DNA from: Sphingomonas profundi
GTDB lineage: Bacteria > Pseudomonadota > Alphaproteobacteria > Sphingomonadales > Sphingomonadaceae
Length of the DNA: 64,000 nt
Assembly: GCF_009739515.1 (NCBI RefSeq)
Contig: NZ_CP046535.1
Span: 3,224,001-3,288,000 of the forward strand
Direction of reading: 5' to 3'
Program-made: the position numbers and the translations under genes
Shown here: piece after piece, positions 37,424-46,780 of the stretch
Position numbering within the stretch: the first letter of the stretch is position 1
How the letters are laid out: each line of letters opens with the position of its first letter
The notes under the pieces: generated by a model
The model's database searches: none
What the model saw: only the letters and a program-made list of their open reading frames with translations
Told to the model about the DNA's origin: nothing

Positions 37424-38152
37424 ATGACCGGCCGCCTCCGCCTCGGCGTCAACATCGATCATGTCGCCACCATCCGCAACGCGCGCGGCGGCCCCCATCC
37501 CGATCCGGTGCGCGCGGCGCAGGCGGCGGCCGCGGCGGGCGCGGACGGCATCACCGCCCACCTGCGCGAGGATCGCCGCCACATCACCGACACCGACATC
37601 GACCGGCTGACGGCGGAGATCGCCCTGCCGCTGAACCTGGAGATGGCGGCCACGCCGGAGATGCTGGCGATCGCCTGCCGCCACCGCCCGCACGCCGCCT
37701 GCATCGTGCCGGAACGGCGCGAGGAGCGCACGACCGAGGGTGGGCTCAACGCCGCCGGGCAGATCGATTCGCTGCGCCCGATCGTGGCGCGGCTGAGCGA
37801 GGCCGGCATCCGCGTGAGCCTGTTCATCGAGCCGGCGCCAGAGCAGATCGAGGCGGCGATTAGGCTCGCCGCGCCGGTGGTGGAGTTCCACACCGGCCGC
37901 TACGCCCATGCCGACGGTGAGGCGCGCGCCGCCGAGCTGCGCCGCATCGCCGATGCCGCCGCGCTGGCGACGAAGAACGGCATCGAGCCGCACGCCGGCC
38001 ACGGCCTGACCTACGACAATGTCGCCGCCGTCGCCGCCATCCCGCAGCTGGCGGAGCTCAACATCGGCCACTTCCTGATCGGCGAGGCGATCTTCACCGG
38101 GCTCGATGCGAGCGTGCGCCGGATGCGCGAACTGATGGACGAGGCACGGTGA
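37424..38152 (+). CDS. pdxJ: Pyridoxine 5'-phosphate synthase
   Basis: 242 residues from ATG 37424. [72 protein letters not shown] and [13 protein letters not shown] are classic PdxJ motifs of the TIM barrel. Condenses 1-deoxyxylulose 5-phosphate with amino-acetone phosphate to PNP (vitamin B6). The pdxJ-acpS-lepB order is conserved in alphaproteobacteria; here a repeat element is inserted before acpS. Confidence 0.96.
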   Translation: MTGRLRLGVNIDHVATIRNARGGPHPDPVRAAQAAAAAGADGITAHLREDRRHITDTDIDRLTAEIALPLNLEMAATPEMLAIACRHRPHAACIVPERREERTTEGGLNAAGQIDSLRPIVARLSEAGIRVSLFIEPAPEQIEAAIRLAAPVVEFHTGRYAHADGEARAAELRRIADAAALATKNGIEPHAGHGLTYDNVAAVAAIPQLAELNIGHFLIGEAIFTGLDASVRRMRELMDEAR

Positions 38153-38168
38153 GCGGCCACGTCCCGTT

Positions 38169-38304
38169 CCTCCCCGGCACGGGGAAGGGGACCATCCGCA
38201 GGATGGTGGAGGGGGAGCGCGGCGACGCGACTTCCTTCGATATGGCGCGACGCCACACGCCCCCTCCACCACGCCGGGCGCGGTTCCCCTCCCCGTGCCG
38301 GGGC
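38169..38304. repeat. Long inverted-repeat element between pdxJ and acpS
   Basis: Left arm 38169-38219 and right arm 38256-38304 are imperfect inverted copies (~85%) with the cores CTCCCCGGCACGGGGAAGGG and CCCCTCCCCGTGCCGGGG, and around them GGTGGAGGGGG / CCCCCTCCACCA. The ~36-base loop is non-coding. The RNA would fold into a long stem ending 11 bases before the acpS ATG. It fits a MITE- or BIME-like dispersed unit. Confidence 0.75.
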
Positions 38305-38315
38305 GGATCCGCGTC

Positions 38316-38732
38316 ATGATCGTCGGCATCGGCTCCGATCTCTGCAACATCGCGCGGATCCAGGGTTCGCTCGATCGCTTCGGCGAGCGGTTCGTCGCCC
38401 GCGTCTTCACCGCCACGGAACGCGCGAAGGCGGAGCGCCGCACGCTCACCCGCGCCGCCACCTACGCCAAGCGCTTCGCCGCGAAAGAGGCATTCTCCAA
38501 GGCCGTCGGCACCGGCTTCCGCGCGGGCGTGTTCATGAAGGACATCGGCGTCGTCAACGCACCCTCCGGCGCCCCCACCCTCGCCCTCTCCGGCGGGGCG
38601 AAGGCGCGGCTTGACGCGCTGACGCCGCCGGGCCACGCGGTGGACATCCATCTCACCCTGACAGACGATCATCCCTGGGCGCAGGCGTTCGTCATCCTCT
38701 ACGCGCGTCCCATCGAGGAGAAGATCGCGTGA
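38316..38732 (+). CDS. acpS: Holo-[acyl-carrier-protein] synthase
   Basis: 138 residues from ATG 38316. [20 protein letters not shown] (metal-binding Asp8) and [18 protein letters not shown] (catalytic/metal Glu) are the AcpS signatures. Transfers the phosphopantetheine arm from CoA to ACP. The start is right after an inverted-repeat element and has no strong Shine-Dalgarno, so its translation may depend on local RNA folding. GTGA overlap with lepB. Confidence 0.95.
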   Translation: MIVGIGSDLCNIARIQGSLDRFGERFVARVFTATERAKAERRTLTRAATYAKRFAAKEAFSKAVGTGFRAGVFMKDIGVVNAPSGAPTLALSGGAKARLDALTPPGHAVDIHLTLTDDHPWAQAFVILYARPIEEKIA

Positions 38733-39694
38733 GCGATCGCGAACGGATCATGAGCACCGAACCCCCGGCCCCGCCGCCCGCCCCCGCAGATGCCCCGGCC
38801 GGCACCCCGCCCGCCGAGAAGAAGGGCACGGACTGGTGGGGCGAGATCAAGGGCGTGTTCTGGCTGGTGCTGGCGGTGCTCGCCTTCCACAGCTTCGTCG
38901 CCAAGCCCTTCTACATCCCGTCCGAATCGATGATGCCCACGCTCATCAAGGGCGATCGACTGGTCGTCACCAAATTCCCCTACGGCTGGTCCTACGTCTC
39001 GCCCAGCATCACCCGCATCCCCGGCCCGATCGGGCTGGAGCTGGGTCGCATCTTCGGCCAGCCCGATTATCTGTCGATCCCGTTCATCCCCGGCCGCCTG
39101 CTGGGCCATACGCCGCAGCGCGGCGACATCGTGATCGTCAAGCCGCGCGACCAATATACCGACTATATCAAGCGCGTGATCGGCCTGCCGGGCGACACGA
39201 TCTCGCTGAAGGACGGCACCGTCTCGATCAACGGCGTGCCGGTGAAGCGACAGTTCCTCGCCCCCGCGATGATCCCGGTGGACGCCAACGTGCCGTGCGA
39301 TACCGACATGGTCGCGCCGCTGCGCGTCACCGGGCCGGACGGCAAGCTCTACTGCCAGATGCCGCTGGTGCGGGAGACGCTGCCGAACGGCGTCAGCTAC
39401 AACACCATCGATCTCGGCGACATTCCGCCGGTGGACGACATGGCGCCGGTGAAGGTGCCGGCCGGCCACCTGTTCCTGATGGGCGACAATCGCGACCAGT
39501 CCGCCGACAGCCGCGTGTCGATGGAGAATCACGGGCTCGGCGGCCCGATGCCGATCGAGAATATCGGCGGGCGGGCCGAATTCATCACCTTCTCGCTCGA
39601 TGGCACTTCCAGCCTGTTCAATCCGTTGAGCTGGTTCACCGCCATGCGCGGCAGCCGCGCCGGCACCAGCCTGCGGCCCGAGCATGTGAAGTAA
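38729..39694 (+). CDS. lepB: Signal peptidase I
   Basis: 321 residues from GTG 38729 (GTGA with acpS); ATG 38750 is an alternative start. Pro/Ala-rich N-terminus, one membrane helix ([16 protein letters not shown]), then the catalytic Ser67 in [18 protein letters not shown] and general base Lys148 in [14 protein letters not shown]. Box [12 protein letters not shown] and a C-terminal soluble part follow. Cleaves Sec and Tat signal peptides at the periplasmic face of the membrane. Confidence 0.96.
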   Translation: MSDRERIMSTEPPAPPPAPADAPAGTPPAEKKGTDWWGEIKGVFWLVLAVLAFHSFVAKPFYIPSESMMPTLIKGDRLVVTKFPYGWSYVSPSITRIPGPIGLELGRIFGQPDYLSIPFIPGRLLGHTPQRGDIVIVKPRDQYTDYIKRVIGLPGDTISLKDGTVSINGVPVKRQFLAPAMIPVDANVPCDTDMVAPLRVTGPDGKLYCQMPLVRETLPNGVSYNTIDLGDIPPVDDMAPVKVPAGHLFLMGDNRDQSADSRVSMENHGLGGPMPIENIGGRAEFITFSLDGTSSLFNPLSWFTAMRGSRAGTSLRPEHVK

Positions 39695-39704
39695 GCGAGG
39701 CATC

Positions 39705-40781
39705 ATGAGCACAGCCGTCGAGCCGAGAGCGCCCGAGGAACCGGGTCCGACGGATTTCAGCAATCCGCTGACCCGTCACGAGCTGCGCCGCGCGGCGGTG
39801 TGGATCGGCCTGGCCGTGGCGGTCGTGCTGCTGTGGGCGCTGTCGCAGCCGCTGCTGCTGATCGTCGGCGGCCTCGTGTTCGCCTCGATGCTGGATGGCG
39901 GCACCCGCCTGCTCGGCCGCATCCTGCCGATCGGCCGCGGCTTCCGCCTCGCGATCGTCTGCCTCTCGGTCCTCGCCTTCCTCATCTGGACCTTCTACTT
40001 CGCCGGCTCGCAGCTCGCCTCCCAAGCCGAGACGCTGCGGGCGGTGGTGATGAGCCAGCTCAACCGCCTGCTCAGCTGGGGGACGAGCATGGGCCTCGTG
40101 CCGCCCGGCGGCGTCGGCGGCGGCGGCGCGGAGATCGCCAAGCAGCTGATGGGATCGCTCGGCCAGGTGACGGCGGCGGTGGGCACCGCGCTCGGCGCCG
40201 TCTCCAGCCTCGCCATGATCGTCGTGATCGGCGTGTTCATCGCGATAGAGCCGCGCCTCTACGAGCGTGGCATCGCCTGGATGCTGCCGATGGGCAAGCG
40301 TTCCGCTTTCTACCAGACCTCGGCGCGGATGGGGCGCACGCTGCGGCTGCTGATGGCCGGCCGCCTACTCGGCATGGCGGTGGAGGGTGTCGGCACCGGC
40401 GTGATGCTGGCGATCGCCGGCGTGCCGATGGCGGCGCTGCTCGGCATCCTCACCGGCCTGCTCGCCTTCCTGCCGAACATCGGCGCGATCGTCTCCGGCG
40501 TGCTGATCGTGCTGGTCGGCTTCTCGGCCGGCTTCGATACGGGCATCTGGGCGATCGTCATCTACTGCGTCGTGCAGGTGGTGGACGGCTATCTGATCGT
40601 GCCGATGGTGGCCAAGCGCTCGGTCGATCTCGCGCCGGCGCTGGTGCTAGGCGCGCAGATCCTGTTCGGCGCGCTGTTCGGCATCCTGGGCCTGGCGCTC
40701 GCCGATCCGATGGTGGCGATGATCAAGGTGCTGCTGGAAGAACGATCGGACAATGCGGCGGAGGATGCCGCCAGGTCCTGA
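39705..40781 (+). CDS. AI-2E/PerM-family membrane transporter
   Basis: 358 residues with ~8 hydrophobic segments (WIGLAVAVVLLWALSQPLLL; LAIVCLSVLAFLIWTFYFAG; SSLAMIVVIGVFIAIEPRL). The conserved C-terminal region LTGLLAFLPNIGAIVSGVLI with VVQVVDGYLIVPMVAKRSVD is diagnostic for this family (PF01594). Members include the AI-2 exporter TqsA and Na+/H+ antiporters; function here unknown. Starts 10 bases after lepB, so probably the same transcript. A strong bidirectional terminator follows at 40958. Confidence 0.9.
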   Translation: MSTAVEPRAPEEPGPTDFSNPLTRHELRRAAVWIGLAVAVVLLWALSQPLLLIVGGLVFASMLDGGTRLLGRILPIGRGFRLAIVCLSVLAFLIWTFYFAGSQLASQAETLRAVVMSQLNRLLSWGTSMGLVPPGGVGGGGAEIAKQLMGSLGQVTAAVGTALGAVSSLAMIVVIGVFIAIEPRLYERGIAWMLPMGKRSAFYQTSARMGRTLRLLMAGRLLGMAVEGVGTGVMLAIAGVPMAALLGILTGLLAFLPNIGAIVSGVLIVLVGFSAGFDTGIWAIVIYCVVQVVDGYLIVPMVAKRSVDLAPALVLGAQILFGALFGILGLALADPMVAMIKVLLEERSDNAAEDAARS

Positions 40782-40957
40782 ACAGGCCGGCGCGGCAGGG
40801 ACGCTTGCGGCAGGTGCCGTAGAGGATGGCCGCACGATGCGAGGCGGCCGGTACATGCCGGCCGCTGCCCTTCGCACACATACTATGTTGCAGAGGGGAC
40901 GGCAGGGTCGTGACCAGGTCCGCACGACCGCCGGACATGGTGAGGATACCCAGTCAC

Positions 40958-40997
40958 GCGAAAGGGCCGCCGGTGCATCCACCGGCGGCCCTTTCGC
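40958..40997. terminator. Bidirectional hairpin terminator
   Basis: A perfect 18-bp stem (40958-40975 with 40980-40997: GCGAAAGGGCCGCCGGTG around loop CATC) lies between the convergent AI-2E transporter and FKBP genes, 20 bases beyond the FKBP stop. The 236-base gap 40782-41017 contains nothing else I can support. Confidence 0.85.
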
Positions 40998-41017
40998 ATG
41001 ACCGGTAGGGGCGCAGA

Positions 41018-41623
41018 CTACTGCCCGGGCATGCCGCCATGCGGCGAACCGCCCATGCCACCCATGCCACCCATTCCCATGCCGCCCATGCCCATCGCGT
41101 TGCGCGGCATGATCGCCTGAAGATCGACGTCGAACACCAGCAGGGCGTTCGGCGGGATCACGCCGTCGCCGGCGCCCTGCGGGCCGTAGCCGAGCTCCGG
41201 CGGGATCCAGAAGCGGTACTTCGCGCCCTGGTTCATCAGCTGCAGCCCCTCGACCCAGCCGGGGATCAGGCCGCCGACCGGCAGCGTCGCCGGGCCGCCG
41301 TGGCGGGCGCTGGCGTCGAACGTCTGGCCGTTCGCCAGCTTGCCGTCATAATCGACCAGCACCACGTCCTGCGCCGTCGCGCGCGGGCCGGATCCCTCGC
41401 GGATCACCTGATATTGCAGGCCCGACGGCGTCGTCTTCACGTCCGACCGCTTGGCGTTCCGCGCCAGGAACTCGGCCGGCGGCGTCGCCATCGCCACCTG
41501 CGCGGCCGTGGTGTGCCAGGCGAGGCCGACGCCCGCCGCCGCCAGCAGGCCGATGCCCACCCACAGCTTGGTCAGCGATCCCTTGGCGATCGGGCGCAGG
41601 GGCACGGCGGTGACGGTCGACAT
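41018..41623 (-). CDS. FKBP-type peptidyl-prolyl isomerase with Gly/Met tail
   Basis: 201 residues. One N-terminal membrane helix (KLWVGIGLLAAAGVGLAW, ~19-36) anchors it facing the periplasm. The FKBP domain at ~65-168 has VVLVDYDGKLANGQTFDASA, LPVGGLIPGWVEGLQLMNQG and RFWIPPELGYGPQGAG, VIPPNALLVFDVDL. The last ~30 residues are almost only Met and Gly (MGMGGMGMGGMGGMGG) with one His, a composition seen in metal-binding tails. Folds extracytoplasmic proteins by proline isomerisation. Terminator at 40958 ends it. Confidence 0.92.
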   Translation of the reverse strand: MSTVTAVPLRPIAKGSLTKLWVGIGLLAAAGVGLAWHTTAAQVAMATPPAEFLARNAKRSDVKTTPSGLQYQVIREGSGPRATAQDVVLVDYDGKLANGQTFDASARHGGPATLPVGGLIPGWVEGLQLMNQGAKYRFWIPPELGYGPQGAGDGVIPPNALLVFDVDLQAIMPRNAMGMGGMGMGGMGGMGGSPHGGMPGQ

Positions 41624-41692
41624 GGAAGGCGGCTCGCTTCAACGGAGTGGCGGTTGCGATGATCCTGCCCGCTGCCGGGCGGTCAGGCAAGC

Positions 41693-41899
41693 TTACCGGA
41701 CGCCGTCACGCTCCATCCGCTTGCGCTCCAGCTTGCGGGCGCGGCGGATCGCGGCGGCACGCTCGCGCGCGCGCTTCTCCGAGGGCTTCTCATAGTGACG
41801 GCGCAGCTTCATCTCGCGATAGACGCCCTCGCGCTGCAGCTTCTTCTTGAGCGCGCGGAGGGCTTGATCGACATTGTTGTCGCGGACGAGAATCTGCAT
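41693..41899 (-). CDS. rpsU: 30S ribosomal protein S21
   Basis: 68 residues, very basic. [40 protein letters not shown] and the Arg-rich end are characteristic of bacterial S21. It binds near the 3' end of 16S rRNA and helps mRNA pairing. A short hairpin (GCCCG-CTGC-CGGGC at 41667-41680) follows its stop and may act as terminator. Upstream 42012-41900 is non-coding. Confidence 0.97.
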   Translation of the reverse strand: MQILVRDNNVDQALRALKKKLQREGVYREMKLRRHYEKPSEKRARERAAAIRRARKLERKRMERDGVR

Positions 41900-42012
41900 A
41901 GGAAAGTCAATCTCCGGTCACATCCGTGCGCCGAGGCCGCACGCAATAGGATCCGTCGCGGGGCGTAACCCGCGGCGCAAGGCGGTGCCCCTACCAGCGC
42001 ACCCGCGATTCT

Positions 42013-44583
42013 TCAACCGGAAAAGGGCGGCGGCGCCGGGTTGGCGCGGCCCAGGAAGCGGCCATAGGCCCAGCCGATGCCGATCAGCGCCAAGCCCAGG
42101 CCCAGGAAGGAGAGCGCGCGCAATATGCCCTGCAGCGCGGCCGCATCGACGAGGAACACCTTCAGCGACACCAGAGTGAGCAGGCCGAGGCCGGCGATCC
42201 GCATCGTCCGGTCGCCGCCCCGCGCGCCCCAGCCCAGCAGGGCCAGCGCCACCGCCAGCGCCGCCACCGAATAGCCGTAGAACTCCGCGCGGGAGACGGC
42301 GCCGTAGGCCGGCACGTCGCCGTGGAACAGCTGCCGCACCAGCAGCAGCGCCCCGCCGAGCGCCACCGCCACCAGCGCCGCGAGCATGCCGTTGCGCGCC
42401 GCTCCCTCCTCGCGCCGCCAAGCCAGCGCCAGCCACGCCACGGCCAGGCCGAAGTGCAGCGCCAGCAGGTTGGCGATCGGCCACGCGCCGACGGACTGGG
42501 CGACGAACGCCGGGTTCAGCAGCAGCAGATCGAACCACAGGATCCGCGCCAGGCCGAGCAGGACAAGCCCGCGCCCGACGACGGCCGATCGCGCCGCCAC
42601 GACCGCGCCCGCCGCCAGCAGCGCCTGGGTGAGGATCGCCCGCTCCAGGAAGCCGCGGGCGACGAACGCCGCCTCGCTGCCGATCGCCAGCGGCCGCTTG
42701 GCCAGCACGTAGAGGCCGGCGATCGCGCCCGTAGCGGCGGCGGTCGCGATCGCCCGCCGCGCCCGCTCGCCGCCACAGCGCCACGCCGCCGCGGCCAGCA
42801 CGCTGGCGGGCAGCAGCAGCACGCGCACCGCCACCCCCGGCGCGGGCAGATCGGGCAGCAGCACGTGCGCCCCGCCCAGCGATCGCGCCAGCGCCGCGAT
42901 CGTGCCCGGCGCCAGCGCGGCCATCGCCAGCCACGCGACGCCGGCCGCCATCGCGGACTGCACCGCCAGCCCGCCGTCGCCGGTGCGCCGGCCCGCCTCC
43001 GCCAGCGCCAGCGCAATCGCCGCCAGCGCCAGCGGCACGATCGTTTCGGGCAGGAGATCGGCGGTGGCGGCGGCCGCCAGCAGCGATGCCGTCGCGGTGG
43101 CGATCTGCAGCGTGCGATCGAACGGCGCCACGGCCCGCCCCGCCCCGCGCGATCGCCAGGCGAGATGCAGCGGCGCCAGCGCCAGCAGCAGCGCCAGCAG
43201 GCCCCAGCCGCCGTCCGCCAGCAGGGCGCCGCGATCCAGCCGCATCAGCGCGAACGGCGCCAGCAGCGCCACGCCGCCGATCGCCGCCCAGCCCCAGCCG
43301 TCGCCTGCCCGCCGGCCTAGCGCGTGGCCGGCGCCGCCGAACAGCAGCGCGATGCCGATCGCGCCCGGTATCGCGTGCTGCGGCCCGCCGGCCCCCGTCG
43401 CCGAGGCCAGCGCCGCTAGCGACAGGCCCAGCGCCCCCGCCACCAGCCCGGTGAGCCGCGCATCGCGCCACGCCAGCACGATCGCCCCGGCCGAGAGCGC
43501 GAGGTAGAGGCCCCACCCCTCGATGCCGAAGCCCGACGCGGGGATCAGCCCGGCCAGCTCGACGAGGCCCAGCGCCACCGGCGCCCCGCGCAGCAGCGCC
43601 GCCCGCGCCGGCGACGCCGCCGTGGCCGATGCCGGCAGCGCGAGCGCCGAGGCGGCGGCGAAGGCGAGGACGAACAGCCCGGCGGCAAGGCTGGCGCCGT
43701 CCGCGATCAGCGCCAGCAGCCACAGGAAGCTGCCGCCCGAGGTCGCCACCGCCAGCCACATCCAGTTGCGGCGGATCGCCAGCGCGAACAGCCCGGCGGA
43801 AAGCAGGCCGAGATAGGCGAGCAGCGGCACCACCGCATCGCCGCCCGTCGCCAGCAGCGGCGCGGCGAAACCGCCGATCAGGCCCATGATCGCGGTCGGC
43901 GGCCCGCGCCGCAGCGCCAGCACCAGCGCCGCCGCCGTCACCAGCACCGTCAGCACGAAGGCGGGCACCGCGCCGATCAGGCCGTATATCGCGCTGCCCA
44001 GATAGGCGGCGGCGTAGAGGCTGGCGATGCCGGCACCGGCCAGCGCCTGCGCCACCCGCTCGTCCTCCGCCACGATGCGCCAGCGGCCGGCGCCCTCCGA
44101 CGCGGCGATCAGGCCCACGCCGAACAGCAGCGCCAGCCCCACGCGCACCGGCGGCGCCAGCAGCCCGGCATCGATCGCCAGCGCCACCAGATAGAAGCCG
44201 GCGATCGCCAGCGCAGCACCACCCACCCAGATCGGCAGGCGCCCGCCGACGATCTGCTCGAACCCGACGCCGGCGAGGCGCGCGGCCAGCGGCTCGCGCG
44301 GCGGCCGCGGCGGAGCGGCCTGCCTGCGCGGCGCCGCGGGCTCCGCCATCTCCGGCACGGGCGCGGTGACGGGCGGCACGTGATGCGCCGGCTCGGCGAT
44401 GGGCGCAGGCGGCAGGACGCGCTCCGCCGCCACCTGTGTCGCGGGCGGCGACGTCGCCGCCATGATCGCCCGCAGCGATCGCACCTCCGCCGCCAGCGCG
44501 TCTATTCGCCGCGCCTGCCGCCGGTGCGCGATCAAGCCGGCCACCGCCAGCGCGATCAGCAGCGCCAGCATCAGCCCGGGCAT
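42013..44583 (-). CDS. DUF2339 polytopic membrane protein
   Basis: 856 residues. A first helix (MLALLIALAVAGLIAHRRQA) and a short coil (RRIDALAAEVRSLRAIMAAT) lead into a Pro-rich linker (~45-105). The conserved VGGRLPIWVGGAALAIAGFY then begins about 25 hydrophobic segments rich in Ala/Leu/Gly. Domain DUF2339 covers nearly all of it. Such proteins are widespread in proteobacteria with no agreed function; a link to envelope or transport is guesswork. Divergent from the aldolase gene. Confidence 0.85.
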   Translation of the reverse strand: MPGLMLALLIALAVAGLIAHRRQARRIDALAAEVRSLRAIMAATSPPATQVAAERVLPPAPIAEPAHHVPPVTAPVPEMAEPAAPRRQAAPPRPPREPLAARLAGVGFEQIVGGRLPIWVGGAALAIAGFYLVALAIDAGLLAPPVRVGLALLFGVGLIAASEGAGRWRIVAEDERVAQALAGAGIASLYAAAYLGSAIYGLIGAVPAFVLTVLVTAAALVLALRRGPPTAIMGLIGGFAAPLLATGGDAVVPLLAYLGLLSAGLFALAIRRNWMWLAVATSGGSFLWLLALIADGASLAAGLFVLAFAAASALALPASATAASPARAALLRGAPVALGLVELAGLIPASGFGIEGWGLYLALSAGAIVLAWRDARLTGLVAGALGLSLAALASATGAGGPQHAIPGAIGIALLFGGAGHALGRRAGDGWGWAAIGGVALLAPFALMRLDRGALLADGGWGLLALLLALAPLHLAWRSRGAGRAVAPFDRTLQIATATASLLAAAATADLLPETIVPLALAAIALALAEAGRRTGDGGLAVQSAMAAGVAWLAMAALAPGTIAALARSLGGAHVLLPDLPAPGVAVRVLLLPASVLAAAAWRCGGERARRAIATAAATGAIAGLYVLAKRPLAIGSEAAFVARGFLERAILTQALLAAGAVVAARSAVVGRGLVLLGLARILWFDLLLLNPAFVAQSVGAWPIANLLALHFGLAVAWLALAWRREEGAARNGMLAALVAVALGGALLLVRQLFHGDVPAYGAVSRAEFYGYSVAALAVALALLGWGARGGDRTMRIAGLGLLTLVSLKVFLVDAAALQGILRALSFLGLGLALIGIGWAYGRFLGRANPAPPPFSG

Positions 44584-44667
44584 CCCCGCTCGACAGCGCG
44601 CGGCATCGGGTGGATGAAGCGGATCGCCAGGCGGAGCATGGCGCAGAGCATAAAGCAGGAGACGGAT

Positions 44668-45438
44668 ATGGCCACGGCTATCGAAACGTCACGATCCGGG
44701 CAGGCGATCGGTGCGGAGGAGTGGGCCGCGCGGCAGCAGCTGGCCGCCTGCTACCGCGTGTTCGATCATCTCGGCTGGGTGGAGATGATCTACAACCACA
44801 TCACCCTGGCCGTGCCGGGCGAGCCGGAGGCGTTCCTCATCAACCCTTTCGGCCTGCACTTCAGCGAGGTGACGGCATCGAACCTCGTGAAGGTCGATCT
44901 GGCGGGCAATCTGCTGGCCCCGTCGGAGTGGGGCGTCAACCTCGCCGGCTTCGTCCAGCACGCCGCCTTTCACGCGCACGTGCCGGATGCGCAGTGCGTG
45001 ATGCACACCCACACCACCGCCGGCATGGCCGTGGCCTGCCTGGAGGACGGGCTGTCGATCACCAATTTCTACGCCGGCCAGCTCGCCGGCAAGGTCGCCT
45101 ATCATGATTTCGAGGGCATCACCGTGCGCGCGGACGAGGCGCCGCGGCTGATCGCCAGCCTTGGCCGGCGGCGGCTGATGATCCTGCGCAATCACGGCCT
45201 GCTGGCGATGGGATCGACCGTGCCGGAGGCGTTCCTGCGGATGTGGGCGTTGCAGCGCGCCTGCGAGATCCAGATGGCGGCGGCGCCGATGGGCGGCCTG
45301 CGCGAGATCCCGGCGGAAGTGCTCGCCGTGCACCAGCGCGATGCGGGCAAGCTCGGGAAACCCGGCGGCGCCGGCGAGGCCGACTTCGCGGCGATGGTGC
45401 GGCTGGTCGATCGCAAGGATCGCAGCTGGCGCGACTGA
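44668..45438 (+). CDS. Class II aldolase/adducin-family protein
   Basis: 256 residues from ATG 44668 (AGGAG 7 bases upstream). The zinc motif HTHTTAG (MHTHTTAGMAVACLEDG) and the third His in LRNHGLLAMGSTVPEAF are intact, with YNHITLAVPGEPEAFLINPF and LHFSEVTASNLVKVDL before. Members act on fuculose/ribulose phosphates or are adducin-like; alphaproteobacterial ones of this length are usually unassigned, so no substrate is given. Ends at a bidirectional terminator. Confidence 0.9.
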   Translation: MATAIETSRSGQAIGAEEWAARQQLAACYRVFDHLGWVEMIYNHITLAVPGEPEAFLINPFGLHFSEVTASNLVKVDLAGNLLAPSEWGVNLAGFVQHAAFHAHVPDAQCVMHTHTTAGMAVACLEDGLSITNFYAGQLAGKVAYHDFEGITVRADEAPRLIASLGRRRLMILRNHGLLAMGSTVPEAFLRMWALQRACEIQMAAAPMGGLREIPAEVLAVHQRDAGKLGKPGGAGEADFAAMVRLVDRKDRSWRD

Positions 45439-45465
45439 GCGCGGCGGCGGACTGCCCGAGACGCA

Positions 45466-45502
45466 GGAAGGGGCGGACCGGCCGTGCCGATCCGCCCCTT
45501 CC
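45466..45502. terminator. Bidirectional hairpin terminator
   Basis: A perfect 12-bp stem GGAAGGGGCGGA / TCCGCCCCTTCC with a 13-base loop sits between the convergent aldolase and DUF4167 genes. It is followed by a tandem 14-base duplication (CCCCGGTGCAGGTT twice, ~45501-45528). Confidence 0.8.
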
Positions 45503-45534
45503 CCGGTGCAGGTTCCCCGGTGCAGGTTCCCCCG

Positions 45535-46737
45535 TCAGGCGTCGACGGGCGCGGTCTCGCCGCGCGGGCGGCGGGTGCGGCGGCGGGGCCGCTCCTCGCC
45601 ATCGGCCGGTGTTTCAGCGGAGAGGGACGGCGGCAGCCGGTCCATCTCGATCCGCTCGTCGGCGCCGCCTTCCGCGGCGACCGGCTCGAGCGGAGCGGCC
45701 ACCTTGCGCGGGCGGCCGCGCGGGCGACGCTCGGCCGCCGGCGGCGTGTCGAGCGGCAGTTCGGCAGGCACGTCGGCGGCGGCGAGGGGCGCGGCGGCGG
45801 CGGGCGCGGCGATCACCGGCGGCGTCGGCTCGGCGGCGACAGGCCGAGCCTCGACGGCTTCCTCCGTGCCGCGCTGCTGGCCGTCGCGCCGCTCGTTCAG
45901 GCCACGGCGGGCGCGCGGCGGGCGCGGCTCTCGGCCGTCGGCTGCCTCACGGGGGGCCTGCTCGCGCGGCGCCTGATCCCGCGAAGCCTGATCGCGAAGG
46001 GCATGGTCACGGGCGGCCTGCTCGCGGGGCGCCTGCTCGCGGCTGTCACGCTGCTCGCGGCCGTCGCGCTGCTCGCGATTGCCGTCGCGGGCCTCGCGCG
46101 GCTGGCGATATTCGCGGCTCTCGTCGCCGCGCTCCTGCCGGTCGCGATTGCCGCCGCGACCGTTCTCGGCGCGATACTCGTCACCGCGACCGGCCTCGGC
46201 GCGATTGCCGTCCGGGCGATTGCCGTCGCTGCGGCTCGCGTCGCCGCGATTGCCGTCGGAACGATTGCCGTCGCGATAGCCCTCGCGACTGTCGGCGCGG
46301 TTGCCGTCCCGCTCGCCGCCGCGCTCCTGGCTCCAGTCTTGCCCGCGCTGCGGCTGCTGCCGCTCGGCCGGGCGATCGTCGAAGCGGTCGTCGCCGTTCA
46401 TCTCGGCGAAGTCGCCGTCATCCTCGTCGCCCTGCCCGTCGGCCTGGCCGTCGAACCGCTCGCGGCGCTGCTGCTGCTCGTCGAAGCGGGAACGCGTCTC
46501 GCTCAGCACGCGGAAATAATGATCGGCGAACTGAAGATAATATTCGGTCATCACGCGATCGCCCTGCATCTGGGCATCGCGGGCGAGGGTCTTGTACTTC
46601 TCGTGGAGCTGGCTGGCATTGCCGCGCGCCCGATTGTCCAGCCGGCTGCCCCGATCGGGGGCGCCGCCCGCGCCGTTCGGACGCGGGGCCCCGCCGGTCC
46701 GACCACGACGTCGACCGTTCTGACGATTGTTGATCAA
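45535..46737 (-). CDS. DUF4167 domain protein with charged repeats
   Basis: 400 residues. The N-terminal ~85 residues form the conserved DUF4167 domain: MINNRQNGRRRGR, then LDNRARGNASQLHEKYKTLA and EYYLQFADHYFRVLSE. Residues ~90-285 are very polar repeats (DGNR/SDGNR units and RDQAPREQ/REQRD units), likely disordered and RNA- or DNA-binding. An AT-hook-like RRPRGRPRK is near residue 345. Function unknown. Its place upstream of the prmC-prfA-hisS genes is conserved in alphaproteobacteria and suggests a translation or RNA link. A 423-base gap separates it from prmC. Confidence 0.88.
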   Translation of the reverse strand: MINNRQNGRRRGRTGGAPRPNGAGGAPDRGSRLDNRARGNASQLHEKYKTLARDAQMQGDRVMTEYYLQFADHYFRVLSETRSRFDEQQQRRERFDGQADGQGDEDDGDFAEMNGDDRFDDRPAERQQPQRGQDWSQERGGERDGNRADSREGYRDGNRSDGNRGDASRSDGNRPDGNRAEAGRGDEYRAENGRGGNRDRQERGDESREYRQPREARDGNREQRDGREQRDSREQAPREQAARDHALRDQASRDQAPREQAPREAADGREPRPPRARRGLNERRDGQQRGTEEAVEARPVAAEPTPPVIAAPAAAAPLAAADVPAELPLDTPPAAERRPRGRPRKVAAPLEPVAAEGGADERIEMDRLPPSLSAETPADGEERPRRRTRRPRGETAPVDA

Positions 46738-46780
46738 CTTTTCGCTGCCTTCGTCACTGGTGGTTTCTGCTCACCACTGC

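Noticed and set aside
40782-41008. Short open frames (60-82 codons) in the gap after the AI-2E transporter
   Set aside because: They cross a strong terminator hairpin and show no coding features.
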